Notes under the pieces: generated by a model
What the model was told of the DNA's origin: nothing
What the model saw: the letters and a program-made list of their open reading frames with translations, nothing else
Database searches by the model: none
In this document: positions 53,954-63,327 of the stretch, piece after piece
Layout: each line of letters begins with the position of its first letter
Position numbering within the stretch: the stretch's first letter is position 1
Assembly (NCBI GenBank): GCA_965262255.1
Contig: OZ253505.1
Coordinates: 930,001 to 994,000, forward strand
Source: JANQQC01 sp965262255
Lineage (GTDB): Bacteria > Pseudomonadota > Alphaproteobacteria > Caulobacterales > Hyphomonadaceae
DNA length: 64,000 nucleotides
Reading direction: 5' to 3'
Made by a program: the position numbers and the translations under genes

Positions 53954-55015
53954 CTACAAAGCGTCATAAAGATGAACACCGTCCTGACCAGCATTGCGTA
54001 CTGCCACGCCGCGTTCTCTTAAACAGTTCAGATGCGCAATTGCCTCTCCTGTCGCCATCGAAATTAGATCATCATTAATTTTTCGACCAAATATAGCAGG
54101 AAAGACTTCAATAACTTTTCGAGGGCGTTCCTTCAACCTAGATTGTAATCGCTTTAGAGCCACTTCATGGCCATCGATCAAATGTTGGAGCCTCGCATGC
54201 GCACCTGTAAATGGCTCGTTATGTGCAGGAAGTACCAAAACATCTTTCGGAAGAGTGTCGATTAGTTTCTGGCAACTTTCCAACCAATCGTTGAGCGGAT
54301 TAGCTTCAGGCTCTGTCGGATGCACTGAAACATTAGAAGATATTTTCGGCAAGAGTTGGTCTCCTGAGATTACGATATTAAGAGATTCACAGAACAAACA
54401 AGCATGTTCTGGGGAATGCCCGCACCCTGTAATTACCCTCCAAGTATTATTGCCAATCTCAAATTCGTCTCCGTCCTGCAATCGCTTATAACTATCGGGC
54501 ATTTGTGACACTCCGCGTCCAAATCCACCAAACCTTTGTCGATAATTTTCGATTTGTTTTTCCGACCATCCCGCTTTCCGAAAAAATTCCGTACCGGCCT
54601 CTGGAGCTTCCCGTCCGGTGTCTGCAACCAACATGCGACACGTGACATATTCTAGACGGGTAATCCATAATTCTGTGCCAAACTTGCGATGAAACCATCC
54701 CGCACACCCGATGTGATCCGGGTGCATGTGGGTTACTATTGTTCGTTTGATTGGTTTTCCTTCGCAAACCTCTTCGACAATCTTTCGCCAAGCGTTTTTC
54801 GTCTCTGAAGACGGAAGTCCAGTATCAACGACAGTCCAACCATCGCCATCCTCCAACAACCACAAATTTATCCATTTTAATGAAAACGGAAGGGGCATTC
54901 GAACCCAATGAACTCCCGGTGCAACAAGGTGAGTTTCCCCTACTTGCGGTGTTTGTTCTCCCCACGGATACTCTAATCCGTGACGACCAGCTGTTTTACC
55001 TGCAAATCCGTCCAT
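53954..55015 (-). CDS. MBL-fold metallohydrolase
   Basis: A 353-residue metallo-beta-lactamase-fold hydrolase. The metal site is VTHMHPDHIGCAGWF (HxHxDH), with VITGCGHSPEHACLF and SGDQLLPKI providing the later His and Asp, and VLPAHNEPF. After about residue 265 follows a C-terminal helical domain common in this subgroup. The family is often annotated only as hydrolase or glyoxalase II-like; the substrate is not evident. MDGFAGKTAGRHGLEYPWG (ATG at 55015) resembles family N-termini and is preferred to the ATG at 55054. Confidence 0.88.
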   Translation of the reverse strand: MDGFAGKTAGRHGLEYPWGEQTPQVGETHLVAPGVHWVRMPLPFSLKWINLWLLEDGDGWTVVDTGLPSSETKNAWRKIVEEVCEGKPIKRTIVTHMHPDHIGCAGWFHRKFGTELWITRLEYVTCRMLVADTGREAPEAGTEFFRKAGWSEKQIENYRQRFGGFGRGVSQMPDSYKRLQDGDEFEIGNNTWRVITGCGHSPEHACLFCESLNIVISGDQLLPKISSNVSVHPTEPEANPLNDWLESCQKLIDTLPKDVLVLPAHNEPFTGAHARLQHLIDGHEVALKRLQSRLKERPRKVIEVFPAIFGRKINDDLISMATGEAIAHLNCLRERGVAVRNAGQDGVHLYDAL

Positions 55016-55237
55016 AACTTTTTCAGTGTTTAGCTTCCAATGGTACAAAACCATATAATCTTGGTATAATACCGATAATCTTAAATCTCGACTAAGACAA
55101 ATTTAGTGTACAAGTTTGCCAACCTTTTGGTTGATGAAGGTTGAACGAGAAAAATTTCCCTCAAAATTTAAGCGTTTCCGCACTATTACATGCGTTTATT
55201 TAGGCGGAACCAGCCTACGTATAAGGATACCACTCTA

Positions 55238-56017
55238 ATGACCGAAAACGCAGTAGTTATATCAGAAATAAAAGATGGCGTTGGGCTACTTCGACTCAAT
55301 CGTCCAGAAGCCAAGAATGCACTTAATAGTGCGTTAATGGATCAGTTGAGTGAATTTCTACGCGAGTATGACGACAGCAGTGATGTTGGTTGTATCGTTA
55401 TTACGGGTAGTCAGAGTATGTTTTCAGCCGGGGCTGATATTAAGGAGATGGAAGAACTCACGTACAAAAAAGCCTATCGCCAAGACTTTATCACTCGAAA
55501 TTGGGAACAGATCGCTCGCACACGCAAACCAATTATTGCTGCCGTTAACGGAGGGGCCTATGGTGGAGGTTGCGAATTAGCTTTAATGAGCGACATGATT
55601 TTTGCTGGCGAAACAGCAAAATTTGGACAGCCGGAGGTTAATCTGGGCGTTTCTCCAGGGTCAGGCGGAACTCAGCGCCTCGCGCACTTTATTGGCAAGG
55701 CTAAAACGATGGATATGGTACTTACGGGTAAAGCTATGAAAGCCTCCGACGCGCTCATCTGTGGATTGGTTAGCCGTGTATACCCTGACGACGATCTATT
55801 AGATGAAACGAAAACGGTCGCCAAGAATATGGCGAAGAAGTCACATACTGCATGTATGATGATCAAGGAAATGGTGAATGCCGCCTTCGAAACACCTCTA
55901 TCCCACGGCGTAATGTTTGAGAGACGTTTATTTCATTCGATGTTTGGCACGGAAGATCAAAAAGAAGGAATGGATGCTTTCATTCAGAAACGGATTCCCC
56001 ACTTCAATAACGATTGA
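55238..56017 (+). CDS. Enoyl-CoA hydratase
   Basis: A 259-residue crotonase-fold enzyme. The oxyanion-hole segment is FSAGADIKEMEEL, and both catalytic Glu residues of true hydratases are present in NGGAYGGGCELALMSD and KFGQPEVNLGVSPGSGGTQR. It hydrates 2-enoyl-CoA in beta-oxidation or a related degradation route. The ATG at 55238 (AAGGA 10 nt upstream) starts at the family N-terminus; the in-frame upstream extension from 55190 is not expected to be translated. Confidence 0.93.
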   Translation: MTENAVVISEIKDGVGLLRLNRPEAKNALNSALMDQLSEFLREYDDSSDVGCIVITGSQSMFSAGADIKEMEELTYKKAYRQDFITRNWEQIARTRKPIIAAVNGGAYGGGCELALMSDMIFAGETAKFGQPEVNLGVSPGSGGTQRLAHFIGKAKTMDMVLTGKAMKASDALICGLVSRVYPDDDLLDETKTVAKNMAKKSHTACMMIKEMVNAAFETPLSHGVMFERRLFHSMFGTEDQKEGMDAFIQKRIPHFNND

Positions 56018-56061
56018 ACCGAACGCAAAAAATGTTGATAGGAGTCGGTTTTCGATCCTCG

Positions 56062-56817
56062 TCAGGCTTTTCCGCGCAAAGTTACCTCTTGGCCAGAGAT
56101 TTTCGACTCAACTCCGTAGACCTGTTCAATTATAGCTTCATTTAAGGTGTCTTGAATATAACCATCACCTAAGATGCGCCCATTTTTCATCCAGATTAAT
56201 CGCGACGCATATTTTGCTGCCATTTGAACATCATGGACCACAACAAGCACGCCACCTCCCTTTGATACAAACTCTAGGAATATATTCATAATCTGGAACT
56301 GATGATAGGGATCAAGCGAAAGGGTCGGTTCATCTGCAACTATAAGATTTGCACCGCTTGCGAGCATTCGAGCACAATGGACTCTTGCCATTTCTCCCCC
56401 TGATAATGTACTCGTTTTTCGTTCCGATAACTCGTCTAAAGCACATTTATGAAGGGCTTCGTCGACTGCCTGTTGATCGCTGGATTGCAACTTTCCTGCA
56501 CCGAAACTGTAGCGGCCAAGTGTTACGACCTGACGAACGCTTACCGGCCAAGCCAACGATCTTGTCTGAGGAAGGTATGCTATTTTCTGTGCTTTTTGCT
56601 TTGCCGATAATGATGAAATCAATGTGCCATCAACATTTGCGGTACCTTTATCTAGTTTTTCCAACCCGAGTACTCCTCGGATGAGACTGGTCTTTCCCGC
56701 TCCATTAGCCCCTAGCAACGCGACAAACTCATTAGAACCATAGCTGAAACTGGCATTTTCAACGATTTGTTTGTTCCCTTTTGTAAGGGTCGCATTTCGA
56801 ACGTCTAGGATAGTCAC
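56062..56817 (-). CDS. ABC transporter ATP-binding protein (heme/B12/siderophore type)
   Basis: A 251-residue ATPase of the FecE/BtuD/HmuV group: Walker A LLGANGAGKTSLIRG, AYLPQTRSLAWPVSVRQVVTLGR, signature LSGGEMARVHCARML, Walker B LIVADEPTLSLDPYHQF and VVHDVQMAAKYASRL. It would energise uptake of a chelate (heme, cobalamin or siderophore) with the FecCD permease encoded just upstream, whose stop it overlaps by 4 nt. No substrate-binding protein or dedicated TonB receptor is next to it. Confidence 0.9.
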   Translation of the reverse strand: MTILDVRNATLTKGNKQIVENASFSYGSNEFVALLGANGAGKTSLIRGVLGLEKLDKGTANVDGTLISSLSAKQKAQKIAYLPQTRSLAWPVSVRQVVTLGRYSFGAGKLQSSDQQAVDEALHKCALDELSERKTSTLSGGEMARVHCARMLASGANLIVADEPTLSLDPYHQFQIMNIFLEFVSKGGGVLVVVHDVQMAAKYASRLIWMKNGRILGDGYIQDTLNEAIIEQVYGVESKISGQEVTLRGKA

Positions 56818-57794
56818 GACAATTCTCGCCTCTGCACAACTACCAAGATGAATATTGGTGCGCCAATCATGGCAACAACGACTCCCAATTTAAGTTCATT
56901 AGTTGAAGGTAATATCCGGATTGCTATATCGGCTAGAACCAGCATCGTTCCTCCTAAAAGAGCCGACGGAATTAATGTCCTTGAAGGATCGTATCCAACA
57001 AGCGGTCGAACTAAATGCGGAGCAACAATACCGACAAAACCGATGGCACCTGCCAATGCAACACTTGCTCCCGTCGCTATACCAGCGCCGGTAACCGTCA
57101 GAATACGTTGTCTTAGCAAATTCAAACCGACTCCATGCGCGGTCTCTTCTCCTAATGTTAGTACAGACAAACCTCGACTAGCAAACAATAGAAAGGTAAG
57201 CCCGATAACTAAGAACGGAAAGACCAAAGCAATATCGTAAAAACTCCGGTTCGCAACTGACCCCAAAACCCAATTCATCATTTCCGCCAAAGAAAACGGG
57301 TTCGGCGCAAAATTTACCAGCAAGCTCGTTACCGCGCCAGCAAAGCTTGAAGCTCCAACGCCAATCAAAATTAAGGTTACAACCGACCGAGTCCATATCG
57401 CCGCAATAGCAATCAATGAAGTGGCTATCATGGCTCCCGCTATAACGGCAACGGGAAGAACTATCGGCGATACCGCCACGAGTCCAAGACTTATGGACGC
57501 AATTCCGGCGACGGAACCGAAAGCAGATACCCCTAGTACACCGGGTTCTGCTAATGGATTACGTAACAAACCTTGTAACGCGGCTCCACTAATACCTAAC
57601 GAAGCACCCACGAGGAACGCTGCCAATGCCCTCGGCAAGCGTATTTCCCAAATAACAATTTGGTCACCGGTTTCGCCGCTGCCTATAAAGGCTTGGATAA
57701 TTCTTTCGAATCCGAGTGGAGTTGAGCCAATACAACACGCACAAATTATCGCCGTAAGACTGAGTAAAGTAAGAGTGGGATTAATCCATCGCAT
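56814..57794 (-). CDS. FecCD-family ABC transporter permease
   Basis: A 326-residue permease with about 10 transmembrane helices. Signatures are IWEIRLPRALAAFLVGASLGISGAALQ, LAEPGVLGVSAFGS, VGASSFAGAVTSLL and GFVGIVAPHLVRPLVGYDPSR, all typical of BtuC/FecCD/HmuU proteins. It imports a cobalamin, heme or iron chelate across the inner membrane. The ATG at 57794 has GGA 7 nt upstream; a TTG at 57806 is the alternative. The 291 bp upstream show no cobalamin riboswitch that I can recognise. Confidence 0.91.
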   Translation of the reverse strand: MRWINPTLTLLSLTAIICACCIGSTPLGFERIIQAFIGSGETGDQIVIWEIRLPRALAAFLVGASLGISGAALQGLLRNPLAEPGVLGVSAFGSVAGIASISLGLVAVSPIVLPVAVIAGAMIATSLIAIAAIWTRSVVTLILIGVGASSFAGAVTSLLVNFAPNPFSLAEMMNWVLGSVANRSFYDIALVFPFLVIGLTFLLFASRGLSVLTLGEETAHGVGLNLLRQRILTVTGAGIATGASVALAGAIGFVGIVAPHLVRPLVGYDPSRTLIPSALLGGTMLVLADIAIRILPSTNELKLGVVVAMIGAPIFILVVVQRRELS

Positions 57795-58085
57795 TCCAAT
57801 ATCCAAAAAAATATTCGATGTTCGAAGAGTTACAATTGCTTTAATCCGTCGTTCCTATTGGTATACATCTCCAACGGACATTGATGTTTGACGTGCAGTA
57901 AGATGGATTTTCTATTTCTACAATTGGAAGACTATACGATAACTGTCTCTCTAGTTTTTATGAGCAGACGAACAGTGCCACATTTGACACTACCAAATTG
58001 ATCACTGCTATATTCTCAAAAATGTTTGATACTAGTAGGCTTCATTACCAATCAAATTCTTTTTTCTACAAATTGGAGATAAAAA

Positions 58086-58412
58086 TTGTCAGATAAGATT
58101 ACAGTCTATGGATTAAAAAATTGTGATTCGTGCAGAAAAGCTCTCAGAGCCTTACCTAACGCCTCACTTATTGATATACGCGGCGAAGTCGATTTAACGT
58201 CAAAAGTACCCTATTGGCTAGAACAAGTCGGAGCCGATATTCTGGTTAACACTCGCTCTACGACATGGCGAAATTTAGATTCCCGTGAAAAGGAGGTTTC
58301 TCCGTCAGAACTGTTGGTTCGTTATCCAACCTTAGTCAAACGACCTGTTATTGAATCGAACCAAAAAGTATACGTTGGCTGGTCCGCTAAAGTTCAGAAA
58401 GCACTAACCTGA
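58086..58412 (+). CDS. ArsC/Spx-like thioredoxin-fold protein (YffB type)
   Basis: A 108-residue protein with KITVYGLKNCDSCRKALRAL (CxxC variant CDSC), a trans-Pro region VKRPVIE and WRNLDSREKE. This is the ArsC-like family; short members of the YffB kind are glutathione-dependent thiol reductases rather than arsenate reductases. Translation appears to begin at TTG (58086), which has GGAG 7 nt upstream and lies just where the family N-terminus is expected. It precedes thiC by 35 bp and may share its transcript. Confidence 0.85.
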   Translation: MSDKITVYGLKNCDSCRKALRALPNASLIDIRGEVDLTSKVPYWLEQVGADILVNTRSTTWRNLDSREKEVSPSELLVRYPTLVKRPVIESNQKVYVGWSAKVQKALT

Positions 58413-58447
58413 TAAACTCAAACATAAACCCCCTAGGATATTCCTTA

Positions 58448-60325
58448 ATGAATCTGCACATCCCCGAAACAAAACTCTCTTCTCCCGAGGTTACAGTTGG
58501 AGCTTTACCTGCAAGTCGAAAAGTCTATACCCGTCCTAACACTGCGCCCGACCTAAAAGTTCCTCATCGAGAAATAGACTTACACCCAAGCGCGCATCTT
58601 CCTCCAGTTCGCGTGTACGATACTTCTGGGCCGTATTCCGATCCTGAAATATCTATTGATGTAGAGAAAGGATTATCGAGGCACCGTATTGACTGGGTAA
58701 TTGAACGCGGTGGCACCGAATTCTATAAAGGTCGAAATGTCCAACCTGAGGATAACGGCGGGGCCACTGGAAACTATTTGGCTCGGGAATTTCCGGTTAA
58801 ACACAATCCTCTACGTGGCACGGCAAATGCTTTGGTTACCCAATACGAGTTCGCCCGAGCCGGAATAATCACAAAAGAAATGCTTTATGTTGCTGCCCGC
58901 GAGAACCTTGGACGAGCGGAAGCGGTCGAAAATGCGACTGAGCGAAAACTCGACGGCGAGGGGTTTGGTGCGGAAATCCCCTCCTACATTACTCCTGAAT
59001 TCGTACGCGAAGAAATCGCTCTAGGGCGTGCAATAATTCCATCAAACATCAACCATCCGGAACTAGAACCGCAAATTATTGGGCGAAATTTTCTTGTAAA
59101 AATTAATGCCAATATCGGTAACTCAGCTGTCGCCTCCTCAGTCGAAGAGGAAATAGAGAAGATGGTGTGGGCAATTCGTTGGGGAGCAGATACAGTGATG
59201 GATTTGTCTACCGGACGCAACATTCACAACACACGGGAGTGGATAATTCGCAATTCTCCGGTGCCTATTGGAACAGTACCGATTTATCAGGCCTTAGAAA
59301 AGGTCAACGGAATTGCGGAAAATCTAACTTGGGCTGTCTATCGCGACACATTAATTGAACAGTGCGAGCAAGGTGTTGATTACTTCACCGTCCACGCAGG
59401 TGTACGCCTTGCTTACATTCATCTAACTGCAGACCGCGTCACCGGAATAGTCTCTCGCGGCGGTTCAATAATGGCAAAGTGGATGTTGGCTCATCACAAA
59501 GAATCGTTTCTCTACGAACATTTTGAGGACATTTGCGACATTATGCGCCGTTACGATGTCTGTTTTAGTCTCGGAGACGGTTTGCGACCAGGTGCTATTG
59601 CCGACGCTAACGACAAAGCACAATTTGCCGAGCTTGAAACCTTAGGGGAGTTGACAAAGATCGCTCATGCCAAAGGCTGTCAGGTTATGGTTGAAGGCCC
59701 TGGCCACGTTCCTATGCACAAGATTAAAATAAACATGGTGAAGCAATTGTCTGCATGTGGTGAGGCACCTTTTTATACTCTTGGCCCCCTCGTTACAGAC
59801 ATTGCTCCTGGTTACGATCACATTACCTCCGGAATAGGAGCGGCCATGATTGGGTGGTACGGCACGGCCATGCTCTGTTACGTAACCCCTAAGGAACATC
59901 TTGGACTTCCAGATCGGGATGATGTTAAGACGGGTGTAATCACTTATAAACTTGCGGCGCATTCTGCAGATTTAGCGAAAGGACATCCAGCTGCGCAGAT
60001 ACGCGACGACGCTCTGAGCCAAGCCCGTTTTGAATTTCGCTGGGAGGATCAATTTAACCTATCGCTCGACCCCGAGACGGCTCGAGAGTTTCACGATCAA
60101 ACCCTTCCAAAGGAAGCCCAAAAACTTGCGCACTTCTGTTCAATGTGCGGGCCTAAATTTTGCTCTATGAAAATTACTTCTGAGGTGCGAGAGTTTGCCC
60201 GTAACCTGAGTGATAACGAAAAAGCAGACCTCGAACGACAGGCGAAAGAGATCGCAGATGGTATGCAGGCTAAATCAATCGAGTTCACGGAACGAGGCGG
60301 CAATCTTTACGTGCAGGATTCGTAA
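58448..60325 (+). CDS. thiC: Phosphomethylpyrimidine synthase ThiC
   Basis: A 625-residue radical-SAM enzyme converting aminoimidazole ribotide to HMP phosphate for thiamine. Blocks are GGATGNYLAREF, YAAREN-type VAARENLGRAEAVE, MDLSTGRNIHNTREWIIRNS, FTVHAGVRLAYIHLT, GDGLRPGAIADANDKAQF, VEGPGHVPMHKI and the C-terminal cluster motif FCSMCGPKFCSMK (near residue 563). Thiamine supports SucA and Dxs, both in this window. No TPP riboswitch is recognisable in the 35 bp upstream or before the ArsC-like gene. Confidence 0.97.
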   Translation: MNLHIPETKLSSPEVTVGALPASRKVYTRPNTAPDLKVPHREIDLHPSAHLPPVRVYDTSGPYSDPEISIDVEKGLSRHRIDWVIERGGTEFYKGRNVQPEDNGGATGNYLAREFPVKHNPLRGTANALVTQYEFARAGIITKEMLYVAARENLGRAEAVENATERKLDGEGFGAEIPSYITPEFVREEIALGRAIIPSNINHPELEPQIIGRNFLVKINANIGNSAVASSVEEEIEKMVWAIRWGADTVMDLSTGRNIHNTREWIIRNSPVPIGTVPIYQALEKVNGIAENLTWAVYRDTLIEQCEQGVDYFTVHAGVRLAYIHLTADRVTGIVSRGGSIMAKWMLAHHKESFLYEHFEDICDIMRRYDVCFSLGDGLRPGAIADANDKAQFAELETLGELTKIAHAKGCQVMVEGPGHVPMHKIKINMVKQLSACGEAPFYTLGPLVTDIAPGYDHITSGIGAAMIGWYGTAMLCYVTPKEHLGLPDRDDVKTGVITYKLAAHSADLAKGHPAAQIRDDALSQARFEFRWEDQFNLSLDPETAREFHDQTLPKEAQKLAHFCSMCGPKFCSMKITSEVREFARNLSDNEKADLERQAKEIADGMQAKSIEFTERGGNLYVQDS

Positions 60326-60338
60326 CGGTTATCCAATT

Positions 60339-61112
60339 TCAGTCAGAATTATACGTCATCAAGTTTGGACCATCGCCAAGCGTTAAAATGGTTCCGTTGA
60401 CAATTGCGGAGAACGGAGAGGTGAGATAAAAAACCGCGTCGGCGATTTCTCCAACTGTAGCCGCTCGGTCAAACTGTGCTGGTCGAGATGATTCAGTAAC
60501 CGTTTCGTCGAGTAGGCGACGTACTGCAACAATCGCATTTACGCGCACCTCATCTTTGGCTAATTCTAAAGCCGCGGCCCGCATTAGGGCGATATAGGTT
60601 CCTTGAACAAAGTTGTCATTGAATTGCCCCGGAGTTCCGATGGTGGCGTGATGAGAAAGTACAAAAGTTATCGTACCTCTTTGGCGCATACGTTGCTGAA
60701 TTCCATCGACTTCGATTCGTTCCTGTTCGCGCATTCTTTTTGACAACAATCGAACGCCTTCAGTTACCTGAGATAAAGGTTGCACAAATTTTTTTTCAAA
60801 TTCTCCGTGCTTAAAATCGTCTAACGGTTTCCAATCATTCGTTATTTCTGGAATTATTATGGCGTTGTCGATCCGCGACGAACATTCCTCATTCTCGAAA
60901 CTTTCGGTGATAGCGTTTCGCATTCCTAGGTTTGTATCAAGCACTGCTTCGCAATGAACAACGTCACCCTTAATTGATTCGAGTCTTTTTTGACGATGTT
61001 CTTCTTCGTAACCAGCCACAATAACTTTATGATTAGCTTCAATAAGTCTCGTCACCACTTGTTTACCGACATCTCGGCCAATACCTAGAACTAAACTCGT
61101 AATCGCGGTCAT
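60339..61112 (-). CDS. SDR-fold protein lacking canonical catalytic residues
   Basis: A 257-residue protein with the overall SDR pattern (cofactor loop, ALELAKDEVRVNAIV, ADAVFYLTSPFSAIVNGTILTLGDG ending). The glycine motif is altered to LVLGIGRDVGKQ (GxxxDxG). The region that should hold Tyr-x3-Lys reads GTPGQFNDNFVQGTYIALMR, so by alignment Tyr is Asp/Asn and Lys is Gln. It is therefore probably a non-catalytic or divergent SDR. The ATG at 61112 has GAGGA 8 nt upstream; a TTG lies at 61127. Convergent with thiC, 13 bp apart. Confidence 0.75.
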   Translation of the reverse strand: MTAITSLVLGIGRDVGKQVVTRLIEANHKVIVAGYEEEHRQKRLESIKGDVVHCEAVLDTNLGMRNAITESFENEECSSRIDNAIIIPEITNDWKPLDDFKHGEFEKKFVQPLSQVTEGVRLLSKRMREQERIEVDGIQQRMRQRGTITFVLSHHATIGTPGQFNDNFVQGTYIALMRAAALELAKDEVRVNAIVAVRRLLDETVTESSRPAQFDRAATVGEIADAVFYLTSPFSAIVNGTILTLGDGPNLMTYNSD

Positions 61113-61276
61113 TTCTGCTGTCCTCAACGAGTTAAAAAAGGTACTGAGCGAGTTTTACCGAGAATACGTTGCAACAAATCAGATTCACTTAAAACGGGAT
61201 CGTCAAAATCAAAAGGATACCCATGACCCTGTTCGAGCCAATTGCAGTTTTCAAATGGGGGAGGTTGATTTCCGAC

Positions 61277-61450
61277 TTACTGTTTAGCCGACTGAAGCCC
61301 AATAATCTGTTCTTTAAGATGAAGTTTCTGGCGCTTTAACTCTCGTATTAATGTCGGGTCTTGCGAGGGCTGCTTCTCCGCCTGCGTTATTCGTTCGTCA
61401 AGTTCTCGATGTCGTTCTTCAAGCTTTTGAATACGCCCTTGTACAGCCAT
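61277..61450 (-). CDS. YdcH family protein (DUF465)
   Basis: A 57-residue, highly charged coiled-coil protein: MAVQGRIQKLEERHRELDER, ITQAEKQPSQDPTLIRELKR and QKLHLKEQIIGL. This is the DUF465/YdcH pattern, very common and of unknown function. The ATG at 61450 has GGAG 6 nt upstream and is chosen over two ATGs at 61462/61465. It lies divergently next to purE, the usual alphaproteobacterial neighbourhood. Confidence 0.9.
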   Translation of the reverse strand: MAVQGRIQKLEERHRELDERITQAEKQPSQDPTLIRELKRQKLHLKEQIIGLQSAKQ

Positions 61451-61640
61451 TTTTTGCTCCATCATAACAACAGAACCATCTTAGCACGTCTTTAACCGTA
61501 TTTTCAAATTTTTTGCTTATCATTATCAGAATGCACGAACTTCAACTAGATTAGGCAGTAAGAACGGCGGAATTATCTAAAAAAATGTCGACTAGAATCG
61601 TCTTAACTCTAAATTTGCTTTTTTTCTTAGGCATTCTCCT

Positions 61641-62141
61641 ATGACCGATACACAATCTGAAGTCATTGCCCCCGTAGTAATCGTAATGGGCAGTCAATCA
61701 GACTGGCCAACGATGAAGATTGCAAAGGATACCCTTGAGCGAATTGGTGTCGACTGCGAGGCGCGGATAGTTTCTGCACACCGAACCCCAGATAGACTCG
61801 TACGATTTGCGAAAGGTGCCAAACAAGCAGGGCATAAAGTAATTATTGCTGGTGCCGGAGGCGCAGCACATTTACCCGGAATGATCGCGTCCATGACTCC
61901 GTTACCCGTATTTGGAGTCCCTATGTCATCAAAAAACTTATCCGGCTTGGACAGTTTGTTGTCGATTGTTCAAATGCCGAAAGGAGTTCCTGTAGGTGCT
62001 CTGGCAATCGGAGAAGCTGGAGCCGCCAATGCAGCCATCTTAGCGGCATCTGTCATCGCTCTTGAAGACAGGACAGTCGAGGCTAACTTAGACCAGTTTC
62101 GCGCTAATCAAACTGCTCTTGTCGCTGAAAGACCGAAATGA
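61641..62141 (+). CDS. purE: N5-carboxyaminoimidazole ribonucleotide mutase PurE
   Basis: A 166-residue class I PurE of purine biosynthesis that converts N5-CAIR to CAIR. Signatures are VIVMGSQSDWPTMKIA, EARIVSAHRTPDRL (catalytic His), IIAGAGGAAHLPGMIAS and GEAGAANAAILAA. It overlaps purK by 4 nt (ATGA), so the two are translated together. Confidence 0.97.
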   Translation: MTDTQSEVIAPVVIVMGSQSDWPTMKIAKDTLERIGVDCEARIVSAHRTPDRLVRFAKGAKQAGHKVIIAGAGGAAHLPGMIASMTPLPVFGVPMSSKNLSGLDSLLSIVQMPKGVPVGALAIGEAGAANAAILAASVIALEDRTVEANLDQFRANQTALVAERPK

Positions 62142-63187
62142 CAGTTCGAACAGGATCCGACTGTATTGGTATTCTCGGCGGCGGACAGCTTGGCAGACTT
62201 CTCGCTTTGGATGCAGCTCGCTTAGGATTTGATGTTCACATTTTTTGTCCAGAACCAGATAATCCTGCCGCGAGAGTATCTGCCTATAGCACAGTCGCGG
62301 AGTACGAAAACCATATAGCTTTAGAGCAGTTTGCTCGAAGTTGCGCCGTTATTACTTACGAGTTTGAGAATGTTCCCTTATCAGCAATCGAAACTATTAA
62401 CGCGACGGGAACAAATGTTTATCCAAGTAAACTAGCCCTCGAATACTCACAAGATCGACTAATCGAAAAAACTTTTCTTAATTCCATTGGAATCCCGACC
62501 GTTGGATTCCAACCAATAAATCATTCAGAAGACCTGAAAAACATCAGCATAAAAACTGGCGGATTTCTAAAGCGAAGGCGTTTCGGATATGACGGGAAGG
62601 GGCAAACCTATGTAAAAAGTCTCAAAGAATTAGAAACAGCTTGGAACACTGTTGGTAATCAACCTGCAATTTTCGAAGACAGAGCTGACTTTGATTGCGA
62701 AATATCTGTTGTTGCGGCGCGTGGCCGTCAGGGAGATATCGAAACATTTGAACCTAGCGAAAATATTCACGAGGGGGGCATTCTTAAAACTTCCAAAGTT
62801 CCTGCGAACATCTCGGAAAAAACAGCAAACACCGCAATAAATATTACCAAAAAACTCCTTGAATCCATGCAGTATGAGGGAGTATTAGCACTTGAGTTTT
62901 TCGTACTCAGCAATGGCGATTTATTGGCGAACGAATTTGCGCCGCGAGTCCATAATTCGGGACATTGGACTCCCGAAGCCTGCAATGTCGGCCAATTCGA
63001 ACAACACATTCTTGCGATCACGGGGTACCCGCTAATAGCTCCGCGACGATACCATGATGTCGAAATGCGAAACCTTTTGGGGGATACAGTTCTGCAACAC
63101 AAGGGAGAGGAGGGATATACGTCATACGGAAAACGCGACGTAAAACAGGGACGAAAAATGGGACATATTGTGAAAATAAAACGGTAG
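62138..63187 (+). CDS. purK: N5-carboxyaminoimidazole ribonucleotide synthase PurK
   Basis: A 349-residue ATP-grasp enzyme that carboxylates AIR with ATP and bicarbonate. Blocks are IGILGGGQLGRLLALDAARLG, VITYEFENVP, LKRRRFGYDGKGQTYV, FEDRADFDCEISVVAARG and LANEFAPRVHNSGHWTPEAC followed by FEQHILAITGYPL. The C-terminus is normal. It supplies the PurE substrate; together they bypass the CO2-dependent reaction. Confidence 0.97.
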   Translation: MTVRTGSDCIGILGGGQLGRLLALDAARLGFDVHIFCPEPDNPAARVSAYSTVAEYENHIALEQFARSCAVITYEFENVPLSAIETINATGTNVYPSKLALEYSQDRLIEKTFLNSIGIPTVGFQPINHSEDLKNISIKTGGFLKRRRFGYDGKGQTYVKSLKELETAWNTVGNQPAIFEDRADFDCEISVVAARGRQGDIETFEPSENIHEGGILKTSKVPANISEKTANTAINITKKLLESMQYEGVLALEFFVLSNGDLLANEFAPRVHNSGHWTPEACNVGQFEQHILAITGYPLIAPRRYHDVEMRNLLGDTVLQHKGEEGYTSYGKRDVKQGRKMGHIVKIKR

Positions 63188-63327
63188 CGATTTAATAATG
63201 TCCTGACAAAAGAATTCGGCTTTCTCGTCGGTGTCTTGATTTCTATGTTTAAGGAGTAGAAAAAGTTTGCGGCGAACGAAGATGGCTTTATGATTCAAGC
63301 AGGTAAAGCAAAAAAAATGTCATCCGC

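Noticed and set aside
57795..58447. Possible TPP riboswitch before the ArsC-thiC pair or a cobalamin riboswitch before the FecCD permease
   Set aside because: No CUGAGA/ACC(UU)GA TPP elements and no B12-box-like sequence could be found on either strand.
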